44,937 nucleotides of DNA from Vibrio sp. UCD-FRSSP16_30 (GTDB taxonomy: Bacteria; Pseudomonadota; Gammaproteobacteria; Enterobacterales; Vibrionaceae): the NCBI RefSeq assembly GCF_001676025.1, contig NZ_LZFW01000014.1, forward strand, positions 1 through 44,937. The letters are read 5' to 3'. The notes below the pieces were generated by a model. It was not told the origin of the DNA. It ran no database searches and was given only the letters and a program-made list of their open reading frames with translations. The number at the start of each line of letters is the position of its first letter. The first letter of the stretch is position 1. Positions 9,280 to 18,659 of this stretch are shown piece by piece. Both the position numbers and the translations under genes were made by a program.

Positions 9280-9315
9280 GGTTCTGGTTCTGTGATTAGT
9301 CACAGAGCCAGAGCC
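9280..9315 (-). other. Intercistronic stem-loop between malP and malQ
   Basis: GGTTCTGGTTCTGTGA and TCACAGAGCCAGAGCC pair over 16 positions (two as G-U) around a 4-nt loop. The hairpin begins 14 bp after the malP stop codon on the minus strand. No U-run follows, so it is more likely an mRNA-stability or attenuation element than a strong terminator. Confidence 0.6.
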
Positions 9316-9328
9316 ATTTTCGTGACAA

Positions 9329-11782
9329 TTAACGGTGTACTGGTGTTAGTTTCCAGATGTTATTAACGTAATCACGAATAGAACGGTCAGAGCTGAATTT
9401 ACCCACTAGCGCGGTGTTAAGAATTGCTTTCTTCGCCCAACCCGCTTGGTCTTTATATTGCTCGCCCATGTCTTCATGTGCTTTCACATACGATGCGAAA
9501 TCAGCAAGACATAAGTACGGGTCGCCGCCATCAAGTAAGCTATCAAACGTTGCACGAAGCTTGCCAGGTTCGCCAGGAGTGAACTCTTCACCCAGCAATA
9601 GATCCATAGACGCTTTTAGCAAATGGTCAGAATTGTAGTAATCAAATGGGTTGTAGCCACGAGCACGAATATCATTCACCCCATCCACATCTAAACCAAA
9701 GATGTAAATGTTCTCATCGCCCACTTCTTCACGAATCTCAACGTTAGCGCCGTCCATCGTACCGATAGTCAATGCACCGTTCAGCGCCATTTTCATGTTA
9801 CCTGTACCGGATGCTTCTTTACCTGCGGTAGAGATTTGCTCAGAAACGTCAGAAGCTGGAATGATGATTTCAGCAAGGCTTACGCGGTAATCTGGCATGA
9901 AGACCACTTTTAGCTTGTTGCCAATGCGAGAATCATTGTTGATCTTCTCGGCAATCTTATTGGTTGCGTAAATGATCTCTTTTGCTAGGTGGTAACCCGG
10001 CGCCGCTTTTGCCGCAAAGAACACGACGCGTGGCGTCATATCAAACTCAGCATCGTTCAATAGGCGGTGGTACAAAGACAAGATGTGCAGCATGTTAAGG
10101 TGCTGACGTTTATATTCGTGCAGACGCTTGATTTGAACATCAAAGATAGCATTGGTATCAAGTTCGATATCCATGTTCTCTTTAACCCAATCAGCAAGGC
10201 GCTGTTTGTTGTCTTTCTTCACAGCCATGTATTGCTGTTGGAATTCTTCGTCTTCAGCAAATTTAGAAATATCAGAAAGTTGGTCTAGGTTTGCCGCCCA
10301 CTGATCGCCAATTTTATCGGTAATCAGTGCTGATAATCCTGGGTTGCAGAATTTCAACCAACGACGCGGCGTTACACCGTTTGTGACGTTGTGTAGGCGA
10401 GTTGGGTATAGCTCATTAAACTCAGGGAACAAGTCTTTCTTAACCAGTGCCGAGTGAAGCGCCGCTACGCCGTTGACTGCATACGAGCCCACAACACACA
10501 AGTTAGCCATACGCACCATGCGGTGGAAACCTTCTTGGATAATAGAAAGCTTACGTTGCTTCTCTACATCCCCAGGCCATTTAGCGCGAACTTCCATCAA
10601 GAATTCGTGGTTAATGCGGTAGATGATTTCCATGTGACGAGGAAGTAGACGCTGGATTAACGACTCAGACCATGTCTCTAGTGCTTCAGGAAGCAAAGTG
10701 TGGTTGGTGTAAGCAAACGTCTTAGTTGAAATAGACCATGCTTTATCCCAGCCAAAGCCTTTCTCATCCACAAGAATGCGCATCAATTCAGGGATAGCAA
10801 CCGTTGGGTGAGTATCATTTAGCTGTACAGTTTCGTACTTAGGTAAGTCAACCAATGCATGACCGGCCGCTTCGTGACGACGCAAAATATCGCGAATAGA
10901 CGCTGCCGAGTGGAAGTATTGCTGCATTAGGCGCAGTGTTTTTCCTTTCTCGTGGTTGTCATTTGGGTATAGCACTTTAGTAATGTTGCCTGCATCAATC
11001 AGTGAATGCTGCGCTTCAAAGTAATCGCCGTTGTTAAAGCTTTCTAGAGAGAAAGGAGCAATCGCCTGACATTCCCACAAACGAAGCGGATAAACCGTAT
11101 TCGACTCGTAACCAACAATCGGCAGATCCCAAGGCATCGCCTTAACCGTCATTCCCGGAACCCAACGACGTTTCTCTTCGCCATTTTCAATCACAGTTTC
11201 AACGCTGCCGTAAAAACCAATTTCTTGTGCAATTTCAGGGCGAACGAGCTCCCACGGGTAGCCTTCTATGCCACGCCATGCATCTGGCGCTTCTTGTTGA
11301 GCACCCTCTTTAAATGATTGCTTAAATAGACCGTATTCGTAGTGAAGACCATAGCCCACGGTTGGGAACTCTTGAGCGGCACATGAATCCATGAAACACG
11401 CCGCAAGACGACCTAAACCACCGTTACCCAGTGATGGATCGCGCTCTTCTTCTAGAAGGTCGGTTAAGTTGAAGCCTAACTCACCCATCGCATCAGTTAC
11501 ATGCTCGTATAAGCCCATGCTGATCAAGTTATTACCCGTTAGTCGGCCAATAAGAAATTCTAGAGATAGGTAGTTAACACTTTTTGCATTTTGAATTTTT
11601 TCATCTGATTCAGTTTGAAGCAAATCAAGAGTGGTGAATTCCGCTAGGGCTTGACCCATCGCCAAATACCATTGATGTGTAGACGCGTTTTCTTCAGTAG
11701 TAGCATAAGTAGAAGTAAGGTGGTTCTTAACGCTTGCTTGAAATTGTTTCTTATCAAATTGTTTTTGTTGAGCTGGTTTCAT
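9329..11782 (-). CDS. malP: Maltodextrin/glycogen phosphorylase
   Basis: GT35 pyridoxal-phosphate enzyme that phosphorolyses alpha-1,4-glucans to glucose-1-phosphate. At 817 residues it has the normal length. The PLP-binding segment EASGTGNMKMALNGA contains the Schiff-base lysine at about residue 664. The glycine-rich NGGLGRLAACF motif and the RIHEYKRQ-type block (here RLHEYKRQ) are present. The start ATG has GAGAG about 9 bp upstream. It is divergent from malT and first in the malPQ pair, so its promoter lies in 11783-12351, where MalT-box-like motifs occur. GlgP cannot be strictly excluded by sequence, but the malT-malQ context favours MalP. Confidence 0.93.
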   Translation of the reverse strand: MKPAQQKQFDKKQFQASVKNHLTSTYATTEENASTHQWYLAMGQALAEFTTLDLLQTESDEKIQNAKSVNYLSLEFLIGRLTGNNLISMGLYEHVTDAMGELGFNLTDLLEEERDPSLGNGGLGRLAACFMDSCAAQEFPTVGYGLHYEYGLFKQSFKEGAQQEAPDAWRGIEGYPWELVRPEIAQEIGFYGSVETVIENGEEKRRWVPGMTVKAMPWDLPIVGYESNTVYPLRLWECQAIAPFSLESFNNGDYFEAQHSLIDAGNITKVLYPNDNHEKGKTLRLMQQYFHSAASIRDILRRHEAAGHALVDLPKYETVQLNDTHPTVAIPELMRILVDEKGFGWDKAWSISTKTFAYTNHTLLPEALETWSESLIQRLLPRHMEIIYRINHEFLMEVRAKWPGDVEKQRKLSIIQEGFHRMVRMANLCVVGSYAVNGVAALHSALVKKDLFPEFNELYPTRLHNVTNGVTPRRWLKFCNPGLSALITDKIGDQWAANLDQLSDISKFAEDEEFQQQYMAVKKDNKQRLADWVKENMDIELDTNAIFDVQIKRLHEYKRQHLNMLHILSLYHRLLNDAEFDMTPRVVFFAAKAAPGYHLAKEIIYATNKIAEKINNDSRIGNKLKVVFMPDYRVSLAEIIIPASDVSEQISTAGKEASGTGNMKMALNGALTIGTMDGANVEIREEVGDENIYIFGLDVDGVNDIRARGYNPFDYYNSDHLLKASMDLLLGEEFTPGEPGKLRATFDSLLDGGDPYLCLADFASYVKAHEDMGEQYKDQAGWAKKAILNTALVGKFSSDRSIRDYVNNIWKLTPVHR

Positions 11783-11835
11783 AAAGGAACTCTCATCGTT
11801 ATATTAATTTGGTTGTAGTTATTTCCGTCTATAGC

Positions 11836-11895
11836 CATCATCCGTTAACCAATGCAATGCTTCATCCTCCCTTTAAAAGGAGGACTAGGATGAGT
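11836..11895 (-). promoter_or_regulatory. Cluster of MalT-box-like motifs upstream of malP
   Basis: Three decamers resemble the MalT consensus GGGGA(T/G)GAGG: 11860-11869 (minus, GAGGATGAAG), 11836-11845 (minus, ACGGATGATG) and 11886-11895 (plus, TAGGATGAGT). Each matches 7 or 8 of 10 positions. They lie 54-113 bp upstream of the malP start, where activator sites would be expected. Individual matches are weak; the clustering is the argument. Confidence 0.45.
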
Positions 11896-12056
11896 TGTTA
11901 GGGCGTAGGGGGAAGGAGAAAAAACACATATTGAGCAAGATCTCACTACAGGGGGGGAGTTACGCACATAGCGAGATCAGCATCACACAAGAATGTAACA
12001 AAAGTGCAAAATATGCGCATAATATGCATCTGATATCATTTTAATAACATTAAATA

Positions 12057-12076
12057 AACGTGAAAATGATCACGTT
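12057..12076 (+). promoter_or_regulatory. CRP-like binding palindrome
   Basis: AACGTGAAAATGATCACGTT contains the CRP core GTGA-N6-TCAC with perfectly symmetrical 7-bp arms. It lies 276 bp upstream of malT and 275 bp upstream of malP, midway in the divergent control region. Catabolite control of malT and mal operons is well established in enteric relatives; its use here is inferred. Confidence 0.6.
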
Positions 12077-12301
12077 AAGTTTTGCTAACGAACTAAATCG
12101 AGATAAATATGTGCAATTAGATTCGTACAGACACAAAAATATCAGCATATAATCGACGCGCATCACAAATCTGAGGCGTAGAACGCCGAAATAGAAGCTT
12201 ATTGAGAAAATACATAGCAGGATCAAAACGTAAGATGAAATAGTTGGTACAAACAAATAGGTCGTTCGTCTGTGGTCATGGTTTTTATTTAGCGTGACTG
12301 C

Positions 12302-12331
12302 CTTGATTTGTTAATTCTTGATTTGTTAATT
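12302..12331 (+). repeat. 15-bp tandem duplication in the malT leader
   Basis: CTTGATTTGTTAATT occurs twice head to tail with no mismatch, ending 20 bp before the malT ATG and just upstream of its AGGTAG ribosome site. It could be a replication-slippage duplication that changes the malT leader. Confidence 0.85.
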
Positions 12332-12351
12332 ATAGTAGTAGGTAGTTGAAC

Positions 12352-15057
12352 ATGTGGATCCCTTCAAAACTGACTCGTCCTGGACGCCTTCACAATGCCA
12401 TCGTGCGTCCCCGCGTATTGGATTTACTGCAACAAGCCACCTGCTATAAACTGGTATTACTGCGCTCCCCCGCCGGTTATGGCAAGACAACAATGGCCGC
12501 CCAATGGCTAACAGATAAATCCCATGTGGGATGGTATAACCTCGACGAAACAGACAATGACAGTTACCAATTTACTAACTACTTTATCCAAGCCCTTAAT
12601 AAAGCAACCGACAACGCCTGTAGCAATTCTCAAGCGCTGATTGAAAAACGCCAGTATTCCTCTTTATATACTTTATTTGGCGAGATCTTCGGTGAACTGA
12701 CCAATAACGTACACCAAGCTTATTTAGTATTTGATGACTACCATCTCATCACTAATGAAGAAATTCATGAAGCGATGCGTTTTTTCATCAAGCACATGCC
12801 CGATAACCTTACCGTTATTGTCACAAGTCGCTCAAATCCGCCACTTGGCACGGCAAACCTTCGCGTGCGCGATCTCATGATTGAAATTAACGACGACCTG
12901 TTAGCCTTTGATTTAGAAGAAACAACACGCTTCTTTAATTTACGAATGAAAGAAGAGATTGACGAGTCAACCGCCAACGAAGTTTGCAACTACGCCGAAG
13001 GTTGGGCATCGGCGATGCAGCTTATCGCCGTGCAATCACTGCAACAAAATAAGCCGATTCAGCAATCAATCGCGACAAACGGCAAAATTAACCATAACCA
13101 CTTATGGGACTACCTTGCAGAAGAGGTCTTTGACTTTGTTGATAGCGACACCAAAACCTTTCTAATGCAGTGCTCAGTGTTAAACCATTTTAATGATGAA
13201 TTAATTATTGATATGACCCAGCGTGAAGACGCATTAGCCATGTTAAATAGCCTAAATAAATTTGGCTTATTCTTAACCACTTCGTCAACTGAAAATAATT
13301 GGTTCCGTTTCCACAATTTATTTAGTGAGTTTCTTGCCCATCAGCGATTAACGCACATGCCATTGCAAGAAATAAAACTGCAAACCGCAGCTGCTCAATC
13401 ATGGTTAAAACTGGGGCGTCCTACCGAAGCATTAGTGCATGCACAAAGAGCTAAAGACTCCACTTTATGTTCAGATATCATGCAAGATCACGGCTGGAGA
13501 ATGTTCAATAATGGCGAGTTAACGACTCTAGAAAACGCCATTGCTGAATTAGATAAAGATCAACTGTATAAAACCGCTAAGCTTCCACTACTAAGAGCTT
13601 GGCTTGCGCAGAGCCAGCATCGATTTAACACCGTTGGTGACCTATTATCTGAAGCGAAAGTCGAATTTAAAAAACGTAATATCGAACTGTCTGAGCAAGA
13701 GCAAGGGCAAGTAAATGCACTGCGTGCGCAAGTGGCTATAAACCAAGGTAACGCCGAACAAGCCCTGCAAATGGCCGAGCTCGCATTAAGCCAAATTGAT
13801 AATACCGACTTTAGAAGCCGCATCGTTGGCACCTCGGTCATTGGTGAGGTCAACCACGTACTCGGGCGCTTAGATAGAGCCCTACCTATGATGCAACAGA
13901 CTGAAAAACTGGCCCGCCAATATCAAGTTTATCATCATGTTTTGTGGGCTCTGATCCAACAAAGCGAAATCTTAATTGCGCAAGGCTACATTCAAACGGC
14001 GTTTGAGCTTCAAGACCAAGCATTCAAAGTCATCGAAGAACACCACTTCCAACAAGTGCCTCTGCACGAGCATTTGTTGCGAACCCGCGCTCAAATATTA
14101 TGGTGCTGGAACCGACTGGATGAAGCTGAACTAGCCTCTTATAAAGGCATCGAAGTATTAGCCAATCAGCAAAGCAGTCACCTACACAGTTATTCGTTAC
14201 TAACCCGCATTGCGCTAGGCAGAGGTGAATTAGATAAAGCCGGACGCTTTGTGAAAAATATCGACGAGTTGCTAGCTGAGTCTAATTATCACATCGACTG
14301 GTCAGCCAATGCGTCTTACTCACAATTGCTGTACTGGCAAGCCTGCAATGACATCACCGCCATTCACAACTGGTTAGTCAAAACAGAGCAACCCCTTGAT
14401 GCCAGCAACCACTTTAATCAACTGCAACTGCGCAATATTGCACGAGCGCAAATTGCCTGTGACATGCTAACCGACGCCGAGCAAACCCTCGCACTATTAC
14501 AACAACAAGCCAACGCACATAGCCTAATTACAGACAACAATCGCAATCTTATTGTCCAAGCTGTGCTTGATATCAAACAGAAAAACGACAGCCAAGCCAG
14601 TGAACACCTTAAACTGGCACTGAGCATGACCAATCAAACCGGCATGCTCGGAAACTTCATCGTAGATGGCGCAAGCATCAGCAAACAACTCGAAAAATTG
14701 GTTAACAAAGGCCAACTCGCCGATCTAGAGCGCCACCGCGCCCTACAATTACTAAAAGAAATTGGCAATAAACAACGCAGCCGCGCCGTACACTTTGATG
14801 AAGACTTTGTAAATCAACTAGTTAACCACCAAAATATTCCAGAACTTATCCGCACAAGCCCCCTCACCCAAAGAGAATGGCAAGTACTCAACCTCATCTA
14901 CTCCGGCTTTAGCAACGAACAAATCGCCCAAGAACTGGACGTGGCAGGAACCACAATTAAAACCCATATTCGGAATTTGTATCAGAAGTTAAATATAGCG
15001 AACAGAAAGGAAGCGATTGAAACGGCGGAGAATTTGTTGCGGTTGATGGGGTATTAA
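12352..15057 (+). CDS. malT: Transcriptional activator of the maltose regulon
   Basis: LuxR-type STAND ATPase that, with ATP and maltotriose, activates mal promoters. At 901 residues it has the normal MalT length. The protein opens with [13 protein letters not shown], the conserved MalT N-terminus. Walker A is [10 protein letters not shown] (38-47), followed by Walker B-like [10 protein letters not shown] long helical TPR-like region fills the middle. The C-terminal helix-turn-helix runs over the last 65 residues ([20 protein letters not shown], then [13 protein letters not shown]). I chose the ATG at 12352 because it gives the conserved N-terminus and has AGGTAG about 7 bp upstream. Divergent from malPQ, which it should activate. 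A 70-bp piece resembling codons about 660-683 is repeated at 16890-16958. Confidence 0.96.
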   Translation: MWIPSKLTRPGRLHNAIVRPRVLDLLQQATCYKLVLLRSPAGYGKTTMAAQWLTDKSHVGWYNLDETDNDSYQFTNYFIQALNKATDNACSNSQALIEKRQYSSLYTLFGEIFGELTNNVHQAYLVFDDYHLITNEEIHEAMRFFIKHMPDNLTVIVTSRSNPPLGTANLRVRDLMIEINDDLLAFDLEETTRFFNLRMKEEIDESTANEVCNYAEGWASAMQLIAVQSLQQNKPIQQSIATNGKINHNHLWDYLAEEVFDFVDSDTKTFLMQCSVLNHFNDELIIDMTQREDALAMLNSLNKFGLFLTTSSTENNWFRFHNLFSEFLAHQRLTHMPLQEIKLQTAAAQSWLKLGRPTEALVHAQRAKDSTLCSDIMQDHGWRMFNNGELTTLENAIAELDKDQLYKTAKLPLLRAWLAQSQHRFNTVGDLLSEAKVEFKKRNIELSEQEQGQVNALRAQVAINQGNAEQALQMAELALSQIDNTDFRSRIVGTSVIGEVNHVLGRLDRALPMMQQTEKLARQYQVYHHVLWALIQQSEILIAQGYIQTAFELQDQAFKVIEEHHFQQVPLHEHLLRTRAQILWCWNRLDEAELASYKGIEVLANQQSSHLHSYSLLTRIALGRGELDKAGRFVKNIDELLAESNYHIDWSANASYSQLLYWQACNDITAIHNWLVKTEQPLDASNHFNQLQLRNIARAQIACDMLTDAEQTLALLQQQANAHSLITDNNRNLIVQAVLDIKQKNDSQASEHLKLALSMTNQTGMLGNFIVDGASISKQLEKLVNKGQLADLERHRALQLLKEIGNKQRSRAVHFDEDFVNQLVNHQNIPELIRTSPLTQREWQVLNLIYSGFSNEQIAQELDVAGTTIKTHIRNLYQKLNIANRKEAIETAENLLRLMGY

Positions 15058-15111
15058 TGCGAAAGGTTAAAGTAAAGTGGGCAATTAAAACGGCAATTAG
15101 CTGTAGCCAAT

Positions 15112-15143
15112 ACAGTAATGCAGTAATGCAGTAATGCAGTAAT
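15112..15143 (+). repeat. Short tandem repeat, 8-bp unit
   Basis: Four head-to-tail copies of GCAGTAAT (the first begins with A) lie 54 bp after the malT stop. This is a candidate slippage site. It lies outside any gene, between two convergent genes. Confidence 0.85.
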
Positions 15144-15177
15144 GCCTTTTCACTCTCCTTTATTTTCTTCCAAGGCC

Positions 15178-15201
15178 GTCAAATACATGGGTGCCCAGTA
15201 T
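15178..15201 (-). repeat. RAYT-related 24-bp motif, copy 1
   Basis: GTCAAATACATGGGTG followed by CCCAGTAT matches 22 of 24 bases of 35139-35162, which lies inside a RAYT-type transposase remnant. Read on the minus strand both encode a THVFD peptide. This is probably a decayed piece of another such gene at the 3' flank of the Fic gene. Confidence 0.5.
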
Positions 15202-15209
15202 ATTCTTTT

Positions 15210-16565
15210 TTACCCATGAAACTGGCGCCACTTTTCTAATTGAGATGGTCTTAGCCCGTATCGTGCCAATACTCCCTCGTGGATTCGTCTTAGCTCTTCT
15301 AATGCAAGGGCTATAATGTTTTGTTTATCCACTTCTTGTTCATTGAAGATAAACGATTCAATGAGATCAATAGGTTGAGATTCGGGTGTCAGAATGACTT
15401 GTTTAACAACCTCCTTTACCTTCGCTCTATATTGTAGGCGTTGTTGATCTGGTTTAACGAGCTCTTGTTTCACCGCTAGATATTCTTTTGTTGAGCGCTC
15501 ATACGCCCATAGATATAGATCACGAAGGAGCTCGATTCTATTCATTTCATAAACCCCAAGCATCGCCTTACTGTAGGCTTCCTCTGGTACATCTAAGAAT
15601 GTAAGAGGACATACATTGGCTTTAAGCAGCGGGATATTCGCAGCCAAACGAGAGGTGCGTTTATTAATGTCGGCAAATGGTTGCAAGTAAGGTAAATGCA
15701 CCATTATAAAAAATGATTGCTCAAATGAATCGATAATTTGATTGGCTTTATTAAGAATTAACTCCAGTTGGATAGAAAGTATCTCTTCGGATGACATTGG
15801 CTTATAAGCACTGCCCCCAATCTCTACAACATGACTACGCACTCGCCCTTCATCAAATGGGTTAGCTAATAAGTTTTCTGAAAGCGCACTGTGCAGATTC
15901 AATATAGTGAAACAATTAAACTCAATAAAGTCAATATTATCAATCAGCAACTCAATCGCTGATTTATGATTTAAAATCATCTGTGTCTCTATGATGCCCT
16001 TTCCTTGCGCAGACTGGCCATGCTCAATTAACTCCATCGTATCTAGTCGGCTATAGGTATTACCTTCAAGGTGACTTGATGCCCAAGATAAATCAATGAG
16101 TAAACGATTGTAGATGTCTCTTCCATATGTGCCCGCGGGCTGTGTCGCATAGATGGTCTGTCCCATACGCTGTAACTGACGACGAATAGGTTCAGGAAGG
16201 TAGTATGTTTTATTTGGAGTGTAGTCATCTAAAAAATCACGTGAATAACCAACAGGATCACGCTCAAAAATAGGCCTACTTAGATAATCAAGAATGTCAT
16301 AACTGTCAGGTGATAGCGGGATGGATTTGGGAAAACCATCGTGCTCGTTAGTGCTTGCATTGGATATATCTTCTCTAACCGTGCACGCAATGTATTTACG
16401 AGAACGACCGTCACCAATAGCTTCTATCTGTTTGTCTTCAATAAGTTTATTAAGCCAACGCTGAAGCGTACGACGTATTAATTCTGGATGAGCGATAATA
16501 ATATCTGAAATTGATACAGGGTGACATTGTTTCTCAATATGACATTGGATCTCAAACCTATTCAT
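15210..16565 (-). CDS. Fic-fold protein with winged-helix N-terminus and degenerate active site
   Basis: A 451-residue protein. Residues 1-62 look like a winged-helix DNA-binding domain. The Fic core carries SSHLEGN at 163-169, matching the autoinhibitory (S/T)xxxE(G/N) motif. The active-site loop reads QPFADINKRTSR (295-306) where functional Fic AMP-transferases have HPFxDGNxRxxR: the catalytic His is Gln and the Gly is Ile, so AMPylation is unlikely. The C-terminal 100 residues are helical and may be a second DNA- or protein-binding part. The start ATG has AAAGGG 8 bp upstream. No antitoxin gene is adjacent. A regulatory role is inference. Confidence 0.8.
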   Translation of the reverse strand: MNRFEIQCHIEKQCHPVSISDIIIAHPELIRRTLQRWLNKLIEDKQIEAIGDGRSRKYIACTVREDISNASTNEHDGFPKSIPLSPDSYDILDYLSRPIFERDPVGYSRDFLDDYTPNKTYYLPEPIRRQLQRMGQTIYATQPAGTYGRDIYNRLLIDLSWASSHLEGNTYSRLDTMELIEHGQSAQGKGIIETQMILNHKSAIELLIDNIDFIEFNCFTILNLHSALSENLLANPFDEGRVRSHVVEIGGSAYKPMSSEEILSIQLELILNKANQIIDSFEQSFFIMVHLPYLQPFADINKRTSRLAANIPLLKANVCPLTFLDVPEEAYSKAMLGVYEMNRIELLRDLYLWAYERSTKEYLAVKQELVKPDQQRLQYRAKVKEVVKQVILTPESQPIDLIESFIFNEQEVDKQNIIALALEELRRIHEGVLARYGLRPSQLEKWRQFHG

Positions 16566-16652
16566 GACAAAAACCCTTTAATTGTGACAGTCTTATTGAG
16601 CAATGTGTCATGATTATGGCGTATTTATCGTTTAGTAACAATAATAGTGTCA
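16565..16652 (-). promoter_or_regulatory. Cluster of TGACA half-sites upstream of the Fic-fold gene
   Basis: TGACA occurs at 16565 and 16585, and its complement TGTCA at 16606 and 16648, all within 90 bp of the start. The inner pair forms an inverted repeat. Since the protein has an N-terminal winged helix, autoregulation is possible. This is suggestive only. Confidence 0.35.
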
Positions 16653-16889
16653 CAGTAAACGGCTGAATTTGATCGCTGACTTACACAGATTTTACTAAAC
16701 CTACACATCATGATTTTATACCCGACACCCATACCTGATGGGTATGGCGCGCATAAAAATTAAGCTCCTCACTGTCCCCAGCGCAAAAAAAAACGCGGGG
16801 TACACACCGAAAAATGCAGTGATAATACGCCCTGTCTTGGACAGACATTTGTCTAGTCACGGACTTTTGCCACTTTGTGATACTGACTA

Positions 16890-16958
16890 GTACTTATACC
16901 TTCAAGAAAATCACCGCCATTCACTACTGGTTAGTCAAAATAGAGCAACTCCTTGATG
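16890..16958 (+). pseudogene. Decayed fragment of malT
   Basis: Positions 16910-16958 match malT 14353-14401 at 46 of 49 bases. Weaker similarity with a 2-base gap extends left to about 16890 (GTACT then CCT-CAA in both). It encodes no open frame of its own. It lies 1.8 kb beyond malT, past the Fic-fold gene. Either an old duplication of the malT region or recombination with a related mal locus could leave this scar. The rest of 16566-17016 holds a small inverted repeat (16727-16743) and no gene. Confidence 0.8.
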
Positions 16959-17016
16959 TTAAGTTGTGCTTGACCAGAATAAAACTAAGCTGACAATTTA
17001 ACTAAATATACTTAAC

Positions 17017-17562
17017 TCAAACTCGGTCTCCCGCCCCCTTACCAAGCACAGTTTGAAAAATATATTTAAAATAATGAGTCATAGACATAGAACCAATCAT
17101 TTGGGCATCCCACTTAGCAAGTAAATCAGGTGTGGACATGTCAATTTCATTTACCTGCGCAAGACCTGTGATACCTGGTCTTACTGCGAATATATTCAGA
17201 GCTTCTCTTGCATCTACCATATCCTGATGATTTGGTAAGCAAGGCCTTGGGCCCACTAAACTCATTTCGCCTTTAAGTACATTCCATAGTTGTGGTAACT
17301 CATCTAACTTTGTCCGACGCAAAAAGCCTCCAAATTTAGTAACGGAATGTGCCCCAACTAGATGTGTCGCAATTGAAACTGTATCGACTGGCATTGTCCT
17401 AAACTTGATCAACACAAATATTGTTTGGTTTTTCCCTACTCTTTCTTGCCTAAACAATGGTGAGCCTGTGTCAAAATATCCAATAATGCACAGAACCACA
17501 AAGATTGGCCAAAGAAATAACAAGCCAAAAAATGAAAAAATAAAATCTAATACTCGTATCAC
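17017..17562 (-). CDS. Initiating sugar-1-phosphate transferase (PglC/WreU-like)
   Basis: Small monotopic phosphoglycosyl transferase, 181 residues, the size of the PglC class. It transfers a sugar-1-phosphate from a UDP-sugar to undecaprenyl phosphate at the inner membrane, starting a polysaccharide repeat. One N-terminal re-entrant hydrophobic segment (4-28) is followed by KFRTM (53-57), the catalytic Asp-Glu pair (87-88, in KLDELPQLWN) and SLVGPRP (101-107). The start is GTG with AAGGAAG about 9 bp upstream. It lies 15 bp after the SDR gene on the same strand. Together with that gene and the WbpM-type dehydratase it resembles known quinovosamine (QuiNAc) initiation modules; the actual sugar is inference. 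Confidence 0.88.
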   Translation of the reverse strand: MIRVLDFIFSFFGLLFLWPIFVVLCIIGYFDTGSPLFRQERVGKNQTIFVLIKFRTMPVDTVSIATHLVGAHSVTKFGGFLRRTKLDELPQLWNVLKGEMSLVGPRPCLPNHQDMVDAREALNIFAVRPGITGLAQVNEIDMSTPDLLAKWDAQMIGSMSMTHYFKYIFQTVLGKGAGDRV

Positions 17563-17577
17563 TACACAACTTCCTTA

Positions 17578-18543
17578 TTACTTACAACGTCCAATATCAT
17601 TTTTATCTTCTAAATAAGCATCCACTGTCATTTGAACCCCTTGAGCAAATGATATCGGTGGAGTCCAATTTAAACGCTTTTTAGTATGAGATATATCAAG
17701 CTGAAGACTACTACATAATCTTAGCCCTACCGCCTCTTTACCTACTAATCTCAATCCAAGTTTAAGCCAAAATTCTGGTATAGGTAACATACGGTTCGAT
17801 TTCCTCATGGATTTTGCAACTTGCCGCAACAAAACCGAAGTCGAAATATCGTAATCATCTGAAACTAGAAACGTTTCATTTGCTGCTTTAGGATTGTAAC
17901 AGCACTCTAAAATCAAATGGACCAAATTATCCAAATACACCATACTTCGCTGATTATTAATTGCACCTAAAGGAAGTGGAATACCTTTATCTATCCAATT
18001 TAAAAGAGATTTAAAATTAGCTTTAACACCAGGCCCATAGACTAATGGCGGACGAATTATCACCACCTCCATTCCTGTATCCTTTGATACTTGCTTAAGA
18101 GCCTGCTCAGCTTTCCATTTACTGACTCCATAAGGATCCGTTGGTGTACAAGAATGCTTAACTATAAACGGACGCTCTAAAACAGTACTTTCACCGTTTA
18201 CCTTAATCGAACTAAGAAAAACAAAACGCTTAACACCTTGGGCAGCTGCTTGCTTTGCCAAATTTATCGTACCAAGGTGATTAACTTCATCGTATAACGA
18301 TTCAATCTGATCCAACGGGCCGCTCATTTGGTGTACTCGCGCAGCACAATGGACAACACAATCCACCTCTTTAAAAGCAGAATCCCAATTTGTTATAGGA
18401 TTGATATCTGCTGAAAAGTGATTTATTCTGTTTTGTGTCGATTGAGATCTAGATTGCCCAATAACTTGGTATCCATCTTTACAAGCTAAATAACTTACGC
18501 GATGCCCAACAAATCCCGTAACACCTGTTACAAAAAGTCTCAA
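17578..18543 (-). CDS. NAD-dependent sugar epimerase/reductase (SDR), UDP-QuiNAc 4-reductase-like
   Basis: Extended short-chain dehydrogenase, 321 residues. The nucleotide-binding motif GVTGFVG is at 7-13, and the catalytic set is visible as Ser111/112 with Tyr138-x3-Lys142 (DPYGVSKWKAE). In Pseudomonas and Rhizobium a related enzyme reduces the 4-keto product of a WbpM-type dehydratase to UDP-QuiNAc; a 4-epimerase role is also possible. The start is TTG at 18543, supported by GAGG 7 bp upstream and by the family N-terminus beginning there. It forms a two-gene unit with the downstream initiating transferase and is divergent from the WbpM-type gene. Confidence 0.85.
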   Translation of the reverse strand: MRLFVTGVTGFVGHRVSYLACKDGYQVIGQSRSQSTQNRINHFSADINPITNWDSAFKEVDCVVHCAARVHQMSGPLDQIESLYDEVNHLGTINLAKQAAAQGVKRFVFLSSIKVNGESTVLERPFIVKHSCTPTDPYGVSKWKAEQALKQVSKDTGMEVVIIRPPLVYGPGVKANFKSLLNWIDKGIPLPLGAINNQRSMVYLDNLVHLILECCYNPKAANETFLVSDDYDISTSVLLRQVAKSMRKSNRMLPIPEFWLKLGLRLVGKEAVGLRLCSSLQLDISHTKKRLNWTPPISFAQGVQMTVDAYLEDKNDIGRCK

Positions 18544-18659
18544 AATTCATCCTCTTAGCAAACACAAAAACATTAAATATAAAAAAGTCTCTAGTATAAA
18601 CTGTTAAACAAATTTAGAATAATAATGATTATTTAAAAATAGTGAGAAGTATATATCTA

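Noticed and set aside
15112..15143. Short direct repeats that might suggest a CRISPR-like array
   Set aside because: The units are 8 bp and contiguous with no spacers; it is a simple tandem repeat.
15210..16565. Fic toxin of a toxin-antitoxin pair
   Set aside because: The catalytic His is absent and no small antitoxin gene lies next to it.
16727..16743. ACCCAT/ATGGGT inverted repeat upstream of the Fic-fold gene
   Set aside because: Six-base arms in a gene-poor stretch, with overlapping alternative pairings; no function can be argued.
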